60,675 nt of DNA from Mycobacterium sp. GA-1841 (GCF_001954135.1 NZ_MBEQ01000087.1:1-60675); one strand, 5' to 3'. Positions 10,335-19,093 are shown, counted from the first letter of the stretch. Notes: generated from the letters alone by a model not told the origin. Made by a program: numbers and translations.

Positions 10335-10961
10335 CTACTCGGCGGTGGCGAGCCCGGACCGCAATGCCCCCCGCATTCTGGCCGAGACCACCGCCTCTAC
10401 CAACTCAGCCATGCCGGCACAGGATGAGCTGACCTGGCATTCGGCGAGCAGCGCAGCGGTCGACTCGGCGAGGTGGTCGATTGCCGGCGTTGTCGACCTC
10501 ACGAGGTGAGCCATGATCCGGACGCAGCCCCGAGGATCGTCGGCGCCGTCGACGAACGCAGCCAAGGCCGGGTCGGTCAGCTCCACGGCGCCGTCGACGA
10601 TGCGCGCCAACCCACAGGCGACGAGCGTCCGCACGTCCCCATCGCCGGGATCCAGACTCAGAGGGCGTGCACGGCGCTGCCACGCCGAGACGTGAAGCCC
10701 CAGCGCGTCCGCCAGATCCTGCCCGCGCCGCAGGCTGTCGAAAAAGTCGGCGATATGCGCCGAGTTGAAGCCCTTCGTCAATAGCTGCGTGATCGCCGCC
10801 AGCTGGGCCACGTGCCGCTCGTCGTAATAGGCCGAACGCCCGACACGACGCGGCGAGTCCAGCAGCCCGCGTTCCCGGTAGGCCCGGATATTGCGAGCGC
10901 TGACGCCGGATATGCGGGCCAGATCCTCTAGGCGGTACTCAACCAAGCCGACGTCCTCCAC
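10335..10961 (-). CDS. MerR-family transcriptional regulator
   Basis: The 208-residue protein has an N-terminal MerR winged helix (residues about 7-75). It begins YRLEDLARISGVSARNIRAY, followed by the RERGLL wing and the SAYYDERHV segment. The C-terminal 130 residues are helical and contain no cysteine pair typical of metal sensors, so it probably senses an organic ligand or a protein. It is divergent from the MFS transporter gene, with 262 bp between the starts. This is the classic arrangement of a local regulator and an efflux or uptake pump, so the MFS gene is its likely target (inference). Whether it also affects fas, which lies on its 3' side, cannot be judged. Confidence 0.85.
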   Translation of the reverse strand: MEDVGLVEYRLEDLARISGVSARNIRAYRERGLLDSPRRVGRSAYYDERHVAQLAAITQLLTKGFNSAHIADFFDSLRRGQDLADALGLHVSAWQRRARPLSLDPGDGDVRTLVACGLARIVDGAVELTDPALAAFVDGADDPRGCVRIMAHLVRSTTPAIDHLAESTAALLAECQVSSSCAGMAELVEAVVSARMRGALRSGLATAE

Positions 10962-11223
10962 ATCGGATCGAACAGCGATTCATGTCGCCACCCTACCCTG
11001 GGTTCAATATCACGAGCGAATTACGGACACACGCGTCGAGGTACCGGCAAATCTCAGTTCTGACGCTGCCAACTGCGGATATGCCGGATCGGACACCTCC
11101 AACTGGACGTAGCTATGCAGTTTCAGCCAACTACTTCAACCGAAGAATCCCGGCCCGAGGATCAAATTCACAACGGCGACAAAGGAGTCCGTTCGCTTCG
11201 ACGCTTGCGGTGCGGGAGCATGG

Positions 11224-12531
11224 ATGTCTGCCGACCGAGACAATTCGACGAAAGGTGCCCGCGTGCGACCCTGGATCGTCTGGGCGACCGGGCTACTCGC
11301 TTACATCATCGCGGTGCTCGACCGCACCACCCTTGGCGTCTCGGGGCTACAGGCCGCGGACAGATTTGCCGCCAGCCCCGGCGTGCTGTCCACGTTCGTC
11401 GTGCTGCAGGTCATCGTCTACGCCGCTGCCCAGGTGCCCGCCGGGCTGCTCCTGGACCGCTTCGGTTCCCGCGTGCTCATCGTCTGCGGCGCCGCCCTGA
11501 TGACCAGCGGTCAGCTCGTCCTCGCGCTCAGCGAATCACTGCCCGCGGCCATCGGGGCTCGGGCCGTCGTCGGCCTGGGCGACGCACTCACGTTCATCTC
11601 GGTTCTGCGCCTGGTGCCGTACTGGTTCGAGCCGGTGCGAGTCCCGTTGGTGTCCCAGCTCACCGGTATCTGCGGTCAGCTGGGGCAGGTTCTCTCGGCG
11701 GTCCCCTTCCTGGCGATCCTCACCGGCGCCGGCTGGACGCCGGCGTATCTGTCGGTCGCGGCCTTCGGACTCCTGGTGATCGTGCTGGTGTTGGCACTGG
11801 TGCGGAACACACCGCATGGATCGACCCTCACAACCGAACCGATCTCACTGCGCGCCACCTTGTCTCGCACGAAAGCCGTCTGGCTTCGGCCGGGCACCCG
11901 ACTCGGCTTCTTCACCCACATGGGCACCCAGTTCTCGGTGACGGTGTTCGCGTTGATGTGGGGGGTCCCGTATCTCACGGAGGCACAGGGTCTTTCCGAG
12001 GCCGCCGCGGGATCACTGCTGACCATCTCGGTGGTGGCGGCCATCACCGCCGGGATCATGATCGGCATCGTCACGGGCCGTCACCCTCACCGCCGGTCGC
12101 GCCTGGTGCTGTGGATCATCGCCAGTAACGCGCTGGTGTGGACCGTGGTGCTGGCCCTGCCCGGCCCGGCGCCGATGTGGCTGTTGGTCGTCCTCATCGT
12201 CGTCATCTCGGTAGGGGGCCCCGGTTCGATGGTCGGCTTCGACTTCGCGCGAACCTTCAACCCGAGCCACAACCTGGGCACTGCACAGGGCATGGTCAAC
12301 ATGGGTGGCTTCCTGGCGGCTCTGCTGGTGATGCAGGCCATGGGCCTGATCCTGTCCGGCGAGGACAGCTATTCCTTTGCGTCGTTCCGCCTGGCCTGGT
12401 CGGTGCAGTACGCGGTGTGGCTCTTGGCGACGATCGGAATCTTGATCACCCGCCATAAGACGCGCCGGCTGCTCGCCGCCGAACAGGAACGAATGCTGTT
12501 GGAGAGCTTCGAAACTCACCCGGGCGGGTGA
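11224..12531 (+). CDS. MFS transporter
   Basis: The 435-residue protein shows about twelve hydrophobic segments. The MFS signature appears after the second helix as a GLLLDRFGSR loop near residues 77-86. The N-terminal half resembles nitrate/oxalate- or sugar-acid-type MFS proteins (LDRTTLGVSGLQAADRF). There is a cytoplasmic loop with charged residues between helices 6 and 7 and a short charged C-terminal tail. The substrate is unknown. The ATG start follows a GGGAG at -4, and an internal GTG at 11263 is an alternative start. It is divergent from the MerR gene, and its last 16 bp overlap the convergent LtrA-like gene, so the two transcripts are antisense at their ends. Confidence 0.85.
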   Translation: MSADRDNSTKGARVRPWIVWATGLLAYIIAVLDRTTLGVSGLQAADRFAASPGVLSTFVVLQVIVYAAAQVPAGLLLDRFGSRVLIVCGAALMTSGQLVLALSESLPAAIGARAVVGLGDALTFISVLRLVPYWFEPVRVPLVSQLTGICGQLGQVLSAVPFLAILTGAGWTPAYLSVAAFGLLVIVLVLALVRNTPHGSTLTTEPISLRATLSRTKAVWLRPGTRLGFFTHMGTQFSVTVFALMWGVPYLTEAQGLSEAAAGSLLTISVVAAITAGIMIGIVTGRHPHRRSRLVLWIIASNALVWTVVLALPGPAPMWLLVVLIVVISVGGPGSMVGFDFARTFNPSHNLGTAQGMVNMGGFLAALLVMQAMGLILSGEDSYSFASFRLAWSVQYAVWLLATIGILITRHKTRRLLAAEQERMLLESFETHPGG

Positions 12532-13829
12532 GTCCCGAGACGCCGGCCGACGATCGCAGCGGCATGCCGGTGCCCGACCGCCTCGAAGCCGCCGACGACC
12601 ACCACGGGCGCCGCGGTGATCACCAACAGGCACACCGTCATCGATGTGCCCTGCGCGGCCAGCACCACCGCGGCCACCAACGCCGCCGAAGCCACCACCA
12701 GCAACAGGAGGTGGACGACATCGACCTGACCGATCAGCAGCGAGTAGATGACGAACATCGACACCAGATAGATGCCGACCGGAATCGCCACCGCGAGAAC
12801 GGTCCCGGTCGAACTCAGCTGCGATTCGCCGTCGACGAAGTAGGCCGCCACGTGTAACCCGGCACCGGTGGCCACGATGGCACCGAACACCGCCAGGTGC
12901 AGATAGCCATACCAGAATGACAGCGCGCGCCGCGCATGCAACAGATCACCGGCCGGCACCAGGAAGTACACCCACCACATCCCGAACGTCAGCCCGATAC
13001 CCGCGGCCACCAACGCGATCGCATCAGTGGACCAACCATGCTCGCCGACCGCGGCCGTCAGGGACGCCACCGTGCCGACGACGCCTTCGCCCAGCGCGAT
13101 GATCGCCAGCAACCCGTACCGCTCGGCCACATGATGGGCATGCCACGGGGTGCCGCCCATCCGCCGCTCGGCCAGAACGGGCCCGCTCACCTCCACGACC
13201 ATCAGCACCAGAGCAGTACAGAAGAACACCGTGACCGAGGTCTGCACGAAGATCTGGAGCACCCACCCGATCTGGGCGACGACGACGGCGCAGGCGTAGG
13301 TCAGGCAGGCCGCACGCCGTGCCGGATCCTGGCCGGCTGCCCGTAACCACTGCCCCACCAACGCAATTCGCATCACCACATAACCGGCCACCATCACCGC
13401 GTTGTCGACGTGCCCACCGTGTTCGATCGAGCTGAACACCGGAGGGATGCCGAGCGCCAGGACGATCACGCCGACCATCTGCACCATGGTCATCACGCGG
13501 TAGATCCAGTCGTCGGTGTCGTAGGCAGAGGCGAACCAGGTGAAGTTCATCCATGCCCACCAGATCGCGAACGCGGAGAACCCGAAGCCCGCCAGCCCCG
13601 CAGATACGTGCCCGTCGGCCATCAGATGGGCGAGCTGCGAGGCAGCCACCCCGAAAGCGATCACGAACGTGAGGTCGAAGAGCAGTTCCAACGGTGTGGC
13701 CACCCGGTGCTGCTCGTGCGGGTCACGGCCGGACATCCGGCTCAGCCGGTGGGCCCGTACCTGGTGCGGGATCTCGTCGTTCAACCTGAATCGTCCCTTC
13801 GTCGCCGCCGTCGATGCATTCCATCGCAT
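12516..13829 (-). CDS. low temperature requirement A (LtrA) family membrane protein
   Basis: The 437-residue polytopic membrane protein carries the LtrA-family opening HEQHRVATPLELLFDLTFV near residues 37-55. This is followed by roughly ten hydrophobic helices with conserved His/Trp and GE motifs (for example LLAIIALGEGVVG). The family is widespread in actinobacteria and its biochemical role is not established, despite the name taken from a Listeria cold-sensitive mutant. The annotated ATG gives a polar 30-residue lead. A downstream ATG giving MSGRDPHEQ is an alternative start. The 3' end overlaps the convergent MFS gene by 16 bp. Confidence 0.8.
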   Translation of the reverse strand: MRWNASTAATKGRFRLNDEIPHQVRAHRLSRMSGRDPHEQHRVATPLELLFDLTFVIAFGVAASQLAHLMADGHVSAGLAGFGFSAFAIWWAWMNFTWFASAYDTDDWIYRVMTMVQMVGVIVLALGIPPVFSSIEHGGHVDNAVMVAGYVVMRIALVGQWLRAAGQDPARRAACLTYACAVVVAQIGWVLQIFVQTSVTVFFCTALVLMVVEVSGPVLAERRMGGTPWHAHHVAERYGLLAIIALGEGVVGTVASLTAAVGEHGWSTDAIALVAAGIGLTFGMWWVYFLVPAGDLLHARRALSFWYGYLHLAVFGAIVATGAGLHVAAYFVDGESQLSSTGTVLAVAIPVGIYLVSMFVIYSLLIGQVDVVHLLLLVVASAALVAAVVLAAQGTSMTVCLLVITAAPVVVVGGFEAVGHRHAAAIVGRRLGTHPPG

Positions 13830-13857
13830 CAGAACGGACCACGTCGTCGAAACACAG

Positions 13858-13869
13858 GTAGTGCACTAC
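13858..13869. promoter_or_regulatory. 12-bp perfect palindrome between divergent LtrA and BTAD genes
   Basis: GTAGTGCACTAC reads identically on both strands. It lies 29 bp upstream of the LtrA-like start and 38 bp upstream of the BTAD-like start. The position suits an operator acting on both promoters. The cognate protein is unknown; the adjacent BTAD-like protein is one candidate. Confidence 0.4.
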
Positions 13870-13906
13870 TGATGTCACCGCCGCACCGACCGCCGACCAT
13901 GAGTGT

Positions 13907-14473
13907 GTGTCCAAGCAATTCAGCCTGAACCTTCTCGGCGAATTCGCCGTATACCGAGACATGGAGCCGTTGGTGTTACCGCCCTCATGTCGCCGGCTGG
14001 TCGCGCTGGCCGCGGTCAAGCGCCGCGAACTACACCGTGGCTGGGTCTGCGACCTGCTGTGGCCGGACAGCCCGCCCGACAAGGCGGTGTCCTCACTGCG
14101 CTCGGCGCTGTGGCGGTTACGCCCGGTGGGCGCCGACGCGCTGCTCGTCGTGCGACACCAATACGTCAGTCTGGCACCCGAGGTGAAGGTCGACTGGCAT
14201 GAGGCGATCGCACTGCACGACGCGATGGCCCCGGTCGAGGGACGCCCGGTACCGGCGATCACCCACCCGACGCTGCACCGGCTGTTGCGCAGCAGGGACC
14301 TGCTCGAAGGCTGGAGCGAACCCTGGTGCAGCGCCGAGCGCGACCGCTATCGGGCCATCCAGCGGTCCTTGTCGAACACCACCGACAGCACGACTCCGAG
14401 GCAGCTCAGCCCCCGTGCCGGACGGACACATGGCAGTAGGCACCACAACGACAGCGCGGGGTGCCGGCCGTGA
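13907..14473 (+). CDS. short SARP/BTAD-like DNA-binding protein
   Basis: The 188-residue protein has an OmpR-like winged helix at residues about 6-85: LNLLGEFAVYRD, then RRLVALAA, the LLWPD segment and SLRSALWRLR. This matches the N-terminal half of SARP/AfsR-type activators. The following helical segment resembles the beginning of a bacterial transcriptional activation domain, but the protein stops there and has no ATPase or full TPR region. The C-terminal 40 residues are low-complexity and polar. It is translationally coupled (GTGA overlap) to the following 38-residue membrane peptide. The target genes are unknown. It may be a complete minimal regulator or a truncated one. Confidence 0.75.
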   Translation: MSKQFSLNLLGEFAVYRDMEPLVLPPSCRRLVALAAVKRRELHRGWVCDLLWPDSPPDKAVSSLRSALWRLRPVGADALLVVRHQYVSLAPEVKVDWHEAIALHDAMAPVEGRPVPAITHPTLHRLLRSRDLLEGWSEPWCSAERDRYRAIQRSLSNTTDSTTPRQLSPRAGRTHGSRHHNDSAGCRP

Positions 14474-14586
14474 GCGGCTTACTGCTCAGCCTCGCCGCGG
14501 CATGCGCGATCGTCACCGCACTTGGTGTGCATCAACTGCAGAACTGGCTGGAACGGTGGGCATATGAACGTCACGCCCAGGACTGA
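14470..14586 (+). CDS. 38-residue single-helix membrane peptide
   Basis: The small ORF starts at a GTG overlapping the BTAD stop (GTGA) and ends in TGA. The product begins MSGLLLSLAAACAIVTALG, a hydrophobic segment, followed by an amphipathic tail rich in Trp, Glu and Arg that ends HAQD. Translational coupling and the clear membrane helix support a real gene. The topology is probably N-out or peripheral. The function is unknown; it could tether or modulate the BTAD-like regulator (inference). Confidence 0.6.
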   Translation: MSGLLLSLAAACAIVTALGVHQLQNWLERWAYERHAQD

Positions 14587-14591
14587 GTGCC

Positions 14592-15254
14592 CTACACCGG
14601 ATCGAACGACGAGATCAGCCAGTTACCGTCGATCTTGTTCATCCCGACCTTGACGGCACTCACCGCGAATGAGCCATCCGGGAGTTCCTGACTCGTGGTG
14701 GTCTGGTTGATGAACAACAAGACCACCGCAGACTCCGGCTTCACGTCCATCGCCGCTCCCTGGACGACTTTGGCGGTCGTCTTCACCTTCTTCTGCTGCG
14801 CAGCCGGCGTGACGACCTTCGTCGTGAAGTCGGTGTAGTACGAGAGGAAATCGCCCGTGAGGTGCGACTTGGCCTTGCCGAAATCCTGATCCAGCGTTTC
14901 TGGGGCGTAGGACAACAGCGCCACGGTGCCATCGGAAGCGGCCTGTACCACTGCGTCGGCAGCCTGGGTGTCCGTCTGCTGGTCCGATTTGTACATCGTG
15001 AAGTACAAAACCAACGCCAATGCGGCCGACGCGATCAGCGCCACACCGAGGACGACTGGGACAACTCTGCGCTTCAGTGCTTGGAGAGCACCACCGAGCA
15101 GGCCGCCTGACTCGGCCGGTTCAACCTTGGTCTCGGCCTCGTCGACACCGATTTCGTCGGCGGACTGAACTGTTTCTTCGATCGTGTCCCGCTCGTCTTC
15201 GAACGTGGCGGTCGGCGACTCATCGGCCACGCCGGTGTCTTCGTCCAACGTCAC
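14592..15254 (-). CDS. Mce-associated membrane protein (Omam type)
   Basis: The 220-residue protein has an acidic cytoplasmic N-terminus (about 1-60, many Glu/Asp) and one membrane helix at about 67-91 starting VVPVVLGVALI. An extracytoplasmic alpha+beta domain follows, ending DGNWLISSFDPV. This pattern is the Mce-associated (Mas/Mam) family, whose extracellular domain resembles VirB8/NTF2-like folds. Such proteins support Mce transporters in the envelope, and orphan members (OmamA/B) are reported to stabilise Mce transport ATPase complexes. The gene overlaps the upstream paralogue by 4 bp (ATGA). It is not next to an mce operon here, though one lies 12 kb away. Confidence 0.8.
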   Translation of the reverse strand: MTLDEDTGVADESPTATFEDERDTIEETVQSADEIGVDEAETKVEPAESGGLLGGALQALKRRVVPVVLGVALIASAALALVLYFTMYKSDQQTDTQAADAVVQAASDGTVALLSYAPETLDQDFGKAKSHLTGDFLSYYTDFTTKVVTPAAQQKKVKTTAKVVQGAAMDVKPESAVVLLFINQTTTSQELPDGSFAVSAVKVGMNKIDGNWLISSFDPV

Positions 15255-16117
15255 GGCACAAACTCAACTTTCGACAGCTTCATCTGGTCACCATCTCTGT
15301 TCAGGGTCACGCTGAGGCGCCAGTTCCGCGGATCCTGCTTTGCGCCCGCGGCATTGGTGACCCGCGACGTCGCTGCGACCAGGACAACGGCAGAGTCGTC
15401 GGTCATCGAATCGATCGCGGTGGCATTCACCGTGGTTTCGGTGACGGCCTTCGATGATTCGGCCACCTTGATGAAATCGTCAGCTGTCGCCTGGAAGTCC
15501 TCTTTGAACTGACCGGTGGAGCTGTCGATGATGCGTTGGACGTCGTCTTTGGCGTGATTGAAGTCCAGCGACATCAAGGTGACCACACCTTGCCGGGCCG
15601 CCGCTGAGAATTCCGCTGCGCGCCGCTGATCAGCCAACGCATTGCGGTGGTGCCAGAACATGAAACCGCTGGCGGCCAGCAGCGCCAGGATGAGCACAAT
15701 GGAAACGCCGAACGCCAGGAATTTCCAGATGCGGCGACTCGGCCACGAAAGACCTCGACGTGCCTTCCCGTCAGAAGCTTCTGCGGCCGGTAACTCAGAT
15801 TCTTCGGCGGTCAGAAGCTCCGCTTCGGATGAGTCCACATCATCGACCGCCGACCCGGCCTCGGCGTCGTCGGGGGCTTCAGCATCATCGGGCTCGACAA
15901 CTTCCGCCGCCGATCGGCCTTCGGACTCTCGTCGCGCGAGCTGGTCGGCCTCGTTGCGCAACCGGATGGCCCGAGCCCTGGCGCGCGCAGCGACCGCCAC
16001 GGCCTCGGCCTCGGCGGCCTCGGCTTCAGCCTGCTCGGCCAGATCGAGGGCATCGCCATGCGATGCGTCATCTTCGCTAGTATCGATCACCGGCGACGAA
16101 GGCTTGCGGGACGGCAT
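15251..16117 (-). CDS. Mce-associated membrane protein with long Ala/Glu-rich N-terminus
   Basis: The 288-residue protein is the first gene of a two-gene operon with its smaller paralogue. The N-terminal 120 residues are strongly charged and Ala-rich (LAEQAEAEAAEAEAVAVAAR), probably forming a long helix or coiled coil in the cytoplasm. A membrane helix follows at about 133-157. The extracytoplasmic Mas-type domain carries the VTLMSLDFNHAKDDVQRIID segment typical of the family. The cytoplasmic extension is longer than in most Mas proteins and could contact partners such as the Mce ATPase (inference). The ATG start follows an AGGAGG-like site within GGAGAGGAGGTCGGC. Confidence 0.8.
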   Translation of the reverse strand: MPSRKPSSPVIDTSEDDASHGDALDLAEQAEAEAAEAEAVAVAARARARAIRLRNEADQLARRESEGRSAAEVVEPDDAEAPDDAEAGSAVDDVDSSEAELLTAEESELPAAEASDGKARRGLSWPSRRIWKFLAFGVSIVLILALLAASGFMFWHHRNALADQRRAAEFSAAARQGVVTLMSLDFNHAKDDVQRIIDSSTGQFKEDFQATADDFIKVAESSKAVTETTVNATAIDSMTDDSAVVLVAATSRVTNAAGAKQDPRNWRLSVTLNRDGDQMKLSKVEFVP

Positions 16118-16260
16118 GCCGACCTCCTCTCCGTTCAGCAGCCTGCTTAACGAGAATTACGTTATCAGTTTGCGGTAGTGACCCGAGGGTACATCATTGA
16201 CAGCGGCCCTTTAAATGTCGATTTAGCTGCGGAAATGATGTTTACGGGCTGTGCGTGCGA

Positions 16261-17820
16261 TTAACCCGGACCGGCCGAGATCCGCGCCTCAAGCTGATTC
16301 TTCATCACCTTGCCGGTCGCATTGAGCGGCAGCTCGTCCAAAAACTCCACATAGCGGGGCACCTTGTAACCGGCCATGCGCTCGCGGCTCCAGGCGATCA
16401 GCTCCTCGGCACCGATCCCGGAAACATCCGGCTCGTCGCGTAACACCACGAACGCCTTGCCGACCTGGCCCATCCGCTCGTCGGCCACGCCGATCACCGC
16501 GATCTGCGCGATCGCCGGATGCTCCAGCAGGAACCCCTCGATCTCGGCGGGGTATGCATTGAATCCGCCGACGATGAACATGTCTTTCTTCCGGCCGACG
16601 ATCCGCAGGCGGCCCGAATCGGTGAACTCGCCAAGATCTCCGGTGTGCAGCCAACCGTCATCGTCGATCGCCTCGGCGGTCGCGGCCGCATCGTCCAGGT
16701 AGCCCTGCATCACGTTGTATCCCCGGACCAACACTTCGTGATCGTCGGCAATCCGCACCTCGACGTCGGCACACGGCAGGCCGGCGGTGGTCGCGACCTC
16801 CTCGGCACTGTCACCGGGCCGGGACAACGTCACGTTGCCCGCTTCGGTGAGGCCGTAGCCGGTCATCAAGGTCTGGAACGGCAATTCGTCACGGATGCGT
16901 CGGATCAACTCCACCGGGATGTCGGCGGCCCCGGTCACGGCCGCCCGCAGCGTCGCCAGGCGGTCGCGGTCGGGAACGGCCAACAGCGAGTGATACAGCG
17001 TCGGAGGTCCCGGCAGCATGGTGATGCGCTCACGCTCGATCAGTTTCACGACGTTGTCGACGTCGAACACCGCGACCGGAAGCATCGTCGCGCCCCGCAG
17101 GAACGATGCCACCAAACCGGCCTTCAACCCGAAGGTGTGGAAATACGGGTTGATCATCAGATAGCGGTCACCCTCGCGCAGATCCGCCAGCGTGGCCCAT
17201 TCCTCGTAGGCCCGCAGCGTCTGGCGATGGTTCATCATCGCCCCCTTGGGCCGGCCGGTGGTACCCGAGGTGAAGATGACATCGGCGATGTCGGTGGACT
17301 CGACCTCCCGCATGAACGGGTTGCCGCTGTCGAGGAAGTCCGACTTCAGATCGATGACCGGCACATCGAGATCGAACCCCGAGAACGCGAAATCCTGTCC
17401 CAGGAACCCTTTTTGGACCAGCACGGCTTTCGCACCGCTGCGGGCCACCACGTCGGCGGCCTCGTCGGCCTTGAATCGGGTGTTGACCGGGACCAGGATG
17501 CCGCCGGCAGCCATGATCCCGAAGGCGGAAATGATCCATTCAGCTGAATTGGGAGCCCAGACCGCAACCCGGTCCCCTTTGTCGACGCCCAACTCGGCGA
17601 ATGCACCCGCGGCTTTCCGGATGCGTTCGCCGAGTTCGGTGAAAGACAGGCGCAGCGGACCGCCGACCCCGGCCACATTGTCGCCATGGCCGACCCCGGC
17701 CGAATTGTCGCCATAGTCGACCCCGGCCGAATTGTCGCCATAGTCGACGACAGCCTCCGTGTCGCCGAAGCGGTCCGCTGCACTCAAGACCATCTCGGGG
17801 ATGGTCTGCCAGTTCGACAC
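16261..17820 (-). CDS. FadD-type acyl-CoA synthetase with N-terminal 9-residue repeats
   Basis: The 519-residue ANL-superfamily ligase activates a carboxylic acid with ATP and couples it to CoA. The adenylate-forming core shows the P-loop FTSGTTGRPKGA near residue 182, the TGYGLTEAGN segment, the DGWLHTGDLGEF hinge, and the C-terminal Lys in NATGKVMKNQL. Overall it resembles the FadD3 group, whose M. tuberculosis member activates a steroid ring propionate, but this substrate is not proven. Residues about 26-52 are three copies of a DYGDNSAGV-like unit that are not expected in the family. The gene starts at a GTG 3 nt after the stop of the amidohydrolase gene, so the two form one operon. Confidence 0.88.
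   Translation of the reverse strand: MSNWQTIPEMVLSAADRFGDTEAVVDYGDNSAGVDYGDNSAGVGHGDNVAGVGGPLRLSFTELGERIRKAAGAFAELGVDKGDRVAVWAPNSAEWIISAFGIMAAGGILVPVNTRFKADEAADVVARSGAKAVLVQKGFLGQDFAFSGFDLDVPVIDLKSDFLDSGNPFMREVESTDIADVIFTSGTTGRPKGAMMNHRQTLRAYEEWATLADLREGDRYLMINPYFHTFGLKAGLVASFLRGATMLPVAVFDVDNVVKLIERERITMLPGPPTLYHSLLAVPDRDRLATLRAAVTGAADIPVELIRRIRDELPFQTLMTGYGLTEAGNVTLSRPGDSAEEVATTAGLPCADVEVRIADDHEVLVRGYNVMQGYLDDAAATAEAIDDDGWLHTGDLGEFTDSGRLRIVGRKKDMFIVGGFNAYPAEIEGFLLEHPAIAQIAVIGVADERMGQVGKAFVVLRDEPDVSGIGAEELIAWSRERMAGYKVPRYVEFLDELPLNATGKVMKNQLEARISAGPG
17665..17745 (+). repeat. in-frame 27-bp tandem repeat, three copies, inside fadD
   Basis: Three 27-bp units lie at 17665-17691, 17692-17718 and 17719-17745. 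The last two are identical and the first differs at a few positions. Translated on the minus strand they give nine-residue units related to DYGDNSAGV near the N-terminus of the ligase. Identical adjacent copies suggest recent slippage expansion. Copy number may vary between strains. Confidence 0.9.
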
Positions 17821-17823
17821 CCG

Positions 17824-19014
17824 TTAGGTGGTGACGAGGCGACCGAGGTTTCCACCCATGATCTTGGCCTGATCTTCGACGGCCAGATGCTCGAGCGCGG
17901 TCACGTAGTGCGTCGGCTCGGCCAAGCCCTCCGGATGCGGCCAGTCGGAGCCGTACAGCACCTGGTCCACGCCGATCAGGTTGATCAGGTCATCGATGCC
18001 CTCTTCGTAGAAGGGGCTGACGTAGATGCGGTTCTTGATCTCCTCGATCGGGTTGCCCATGAAGGCCTCGGGAGCCTTCTTGTACACCTCGGCCATCGAA
18101 TCCAGCAGCGGGAACATCCATTTCGAACCGGCCTCGACGATGCCGACCTTGAGCTTCGGGTGGCGGAACAGCGCGCCGTGAATGACCCACGACGCCACGG
18201 CATCCTGGATCGGACGCCACTCGTTGAGGATCGACATGGCGTTGGTCTGGAACGGCAGCATCTCCTGCACCGTGCCGTCCCATTCCGAGGTGTAGCGCGA
18301 GTAGCCGCTGTCGGAGGAGTGCATGCCGACGAACACGTCGTACTCGACGCAGCGCTCCCAGAACGGGTCGAACTCGGGCAGCGCGAACGAGCGCGGGCCG
18401 CGGAACCCGGGCACCGGGGCCGGGCGGACCAGGATGGCGCGGGCGCCACGCTTCACACACCACTCCAGCTCTTCGATCGCCTTGTCGACGATCGGCAGAG
18501 TGATCACCGGGGTGGTGAAGATGCGGTTCTGGTAGTTGAAGCCCCACACCTCGTCCAGCCACTGGTTGAGCGAGTGGATGATGACGTGGATGGCGACCGG
18601 GTTGTCGCGCAGCCGCTCCTCGATCAGGCTGGCCAGCGTCGGGAACATCAGGCTGCGGTCGACGCCGAGCTCGTTCATCAGCTCCAGGCGCGGAGCCGGC
18701 TCGAAGAAGGCCGGGATGGACCGCATCGGCTCACCGAACAGCTCGCGCTTGCTCTTGCCGTCCGGGTTGCCGAACTTGAAGTACTCCTCCCACGCACCCG
18801 GCTTGGCGACATGCGAGAACGTCGGGTTCGGGATGTAGTTGCTGATGTGTCCGTCGATCGCAATCTTGGTGCGGCCGTTGACCTCGACGTACTGGACGAT
18901 GTCCTTGTACTCCTTGGGAAGGTACTTGGTCATCGCCTCCGGCGGCTCGTACAGGTGGTTGTCCGCGTCGAACAGCGGAAACGGAATGTCGACCCTATGC
19001 GACAGTTGTCCCAT
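17824..19014 (-). CDS. amidohydrolase-family (ACMSD-like) metal-dependent hydrolase
   Basis: The 396-residue protein belongs to the amidohydrolase 2 (PF04909-like) TIM-barrel family. It has the N-terminal DADNHLYEP motif replacing the canonical HxH metal ligands, central His residues (VGMHSSDSGYSRYTSEW), and the C-terminal GSDWPHPEG motif carrying the catalytic Asp. Family members decarboxylate or hydrolyse ring and side-chain intermediates. In actinobacteria they often sit in steroid and aromatic degradation clusters. It is the first gene of an operon with the downstream fadD. The ATG follows an AAGGAG site. A GAGAAT-N3-ATTCTC palindrome overlapping a TATGAT -10 box lies just upstream. Confidence 0.85.
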   Translation of the reverse strand: MGQLSHRVDIPFPLFDADNHLYEPPEAMTKYLPKEYKDIVQYVEVNGRTKIAIDGHISNYIPNPTFSHVAKPGAWEEYFKFGNPDGKSKRELFGEPMRSIPAFFEPAPRLELMNELGVDRSLMFPTLASLIEERLRDNPVAIHVIIHSLNQWLDEVWGFNYQNRIFTTPVITLPIVDKAIEELEWCVKRGARAILVRPAPVPGFRGPRSFALPEFDPFWERCVEYDVFVGMHSSDSGYSRYTSEWDGTVQEMLPFQTNAMSILNEWRPIQDAVASWVIHGALFRHPKLKVGIVEAGSKWMFPLLDSMAEVYKKAPEAFMGNPIEEIKNRIYVSPFYEEGIDDLINLIGVDQVLYGSDWPHPEGLAEPTHYVTALEHLAVEDQAKIMGGNLGRLVTT

Positions 19015-19036
19015 GGAAAACTCCTTTGCAATTCGA

Positions 19037-19051
19037 GAGAATCATATTCTC
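19037..19051. promoter_or_regulatory. operator-like palindrome at the amidohydrolase promoter
   Basis: GAGAATCATATTCTC is a perfect inverted repeat with 6-bp arms and a 3-bp centre, 23 bp upstream of the ATG. On the minus strand its centre supplies TATGAT, a strong -10 element, so a bound repressor would block RNA polymerase. The half-sites are the same hexamers as in the N7-spaced sites elsewhere, but in the opposite order. Confidence 0.65.
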
Positions 19052-19093
19052 ACTTGGTAGCAGTCGCAATGCCCAGCTGGCCCTGAGGCCTGC

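Noticed and set aside
11536..12633. Minus-strand open frames across the MFS transporter gene
   Set aside because: They are shadow frames with Arg/His-rich products. The plus-strand frame has the MFS helices and loop motif.
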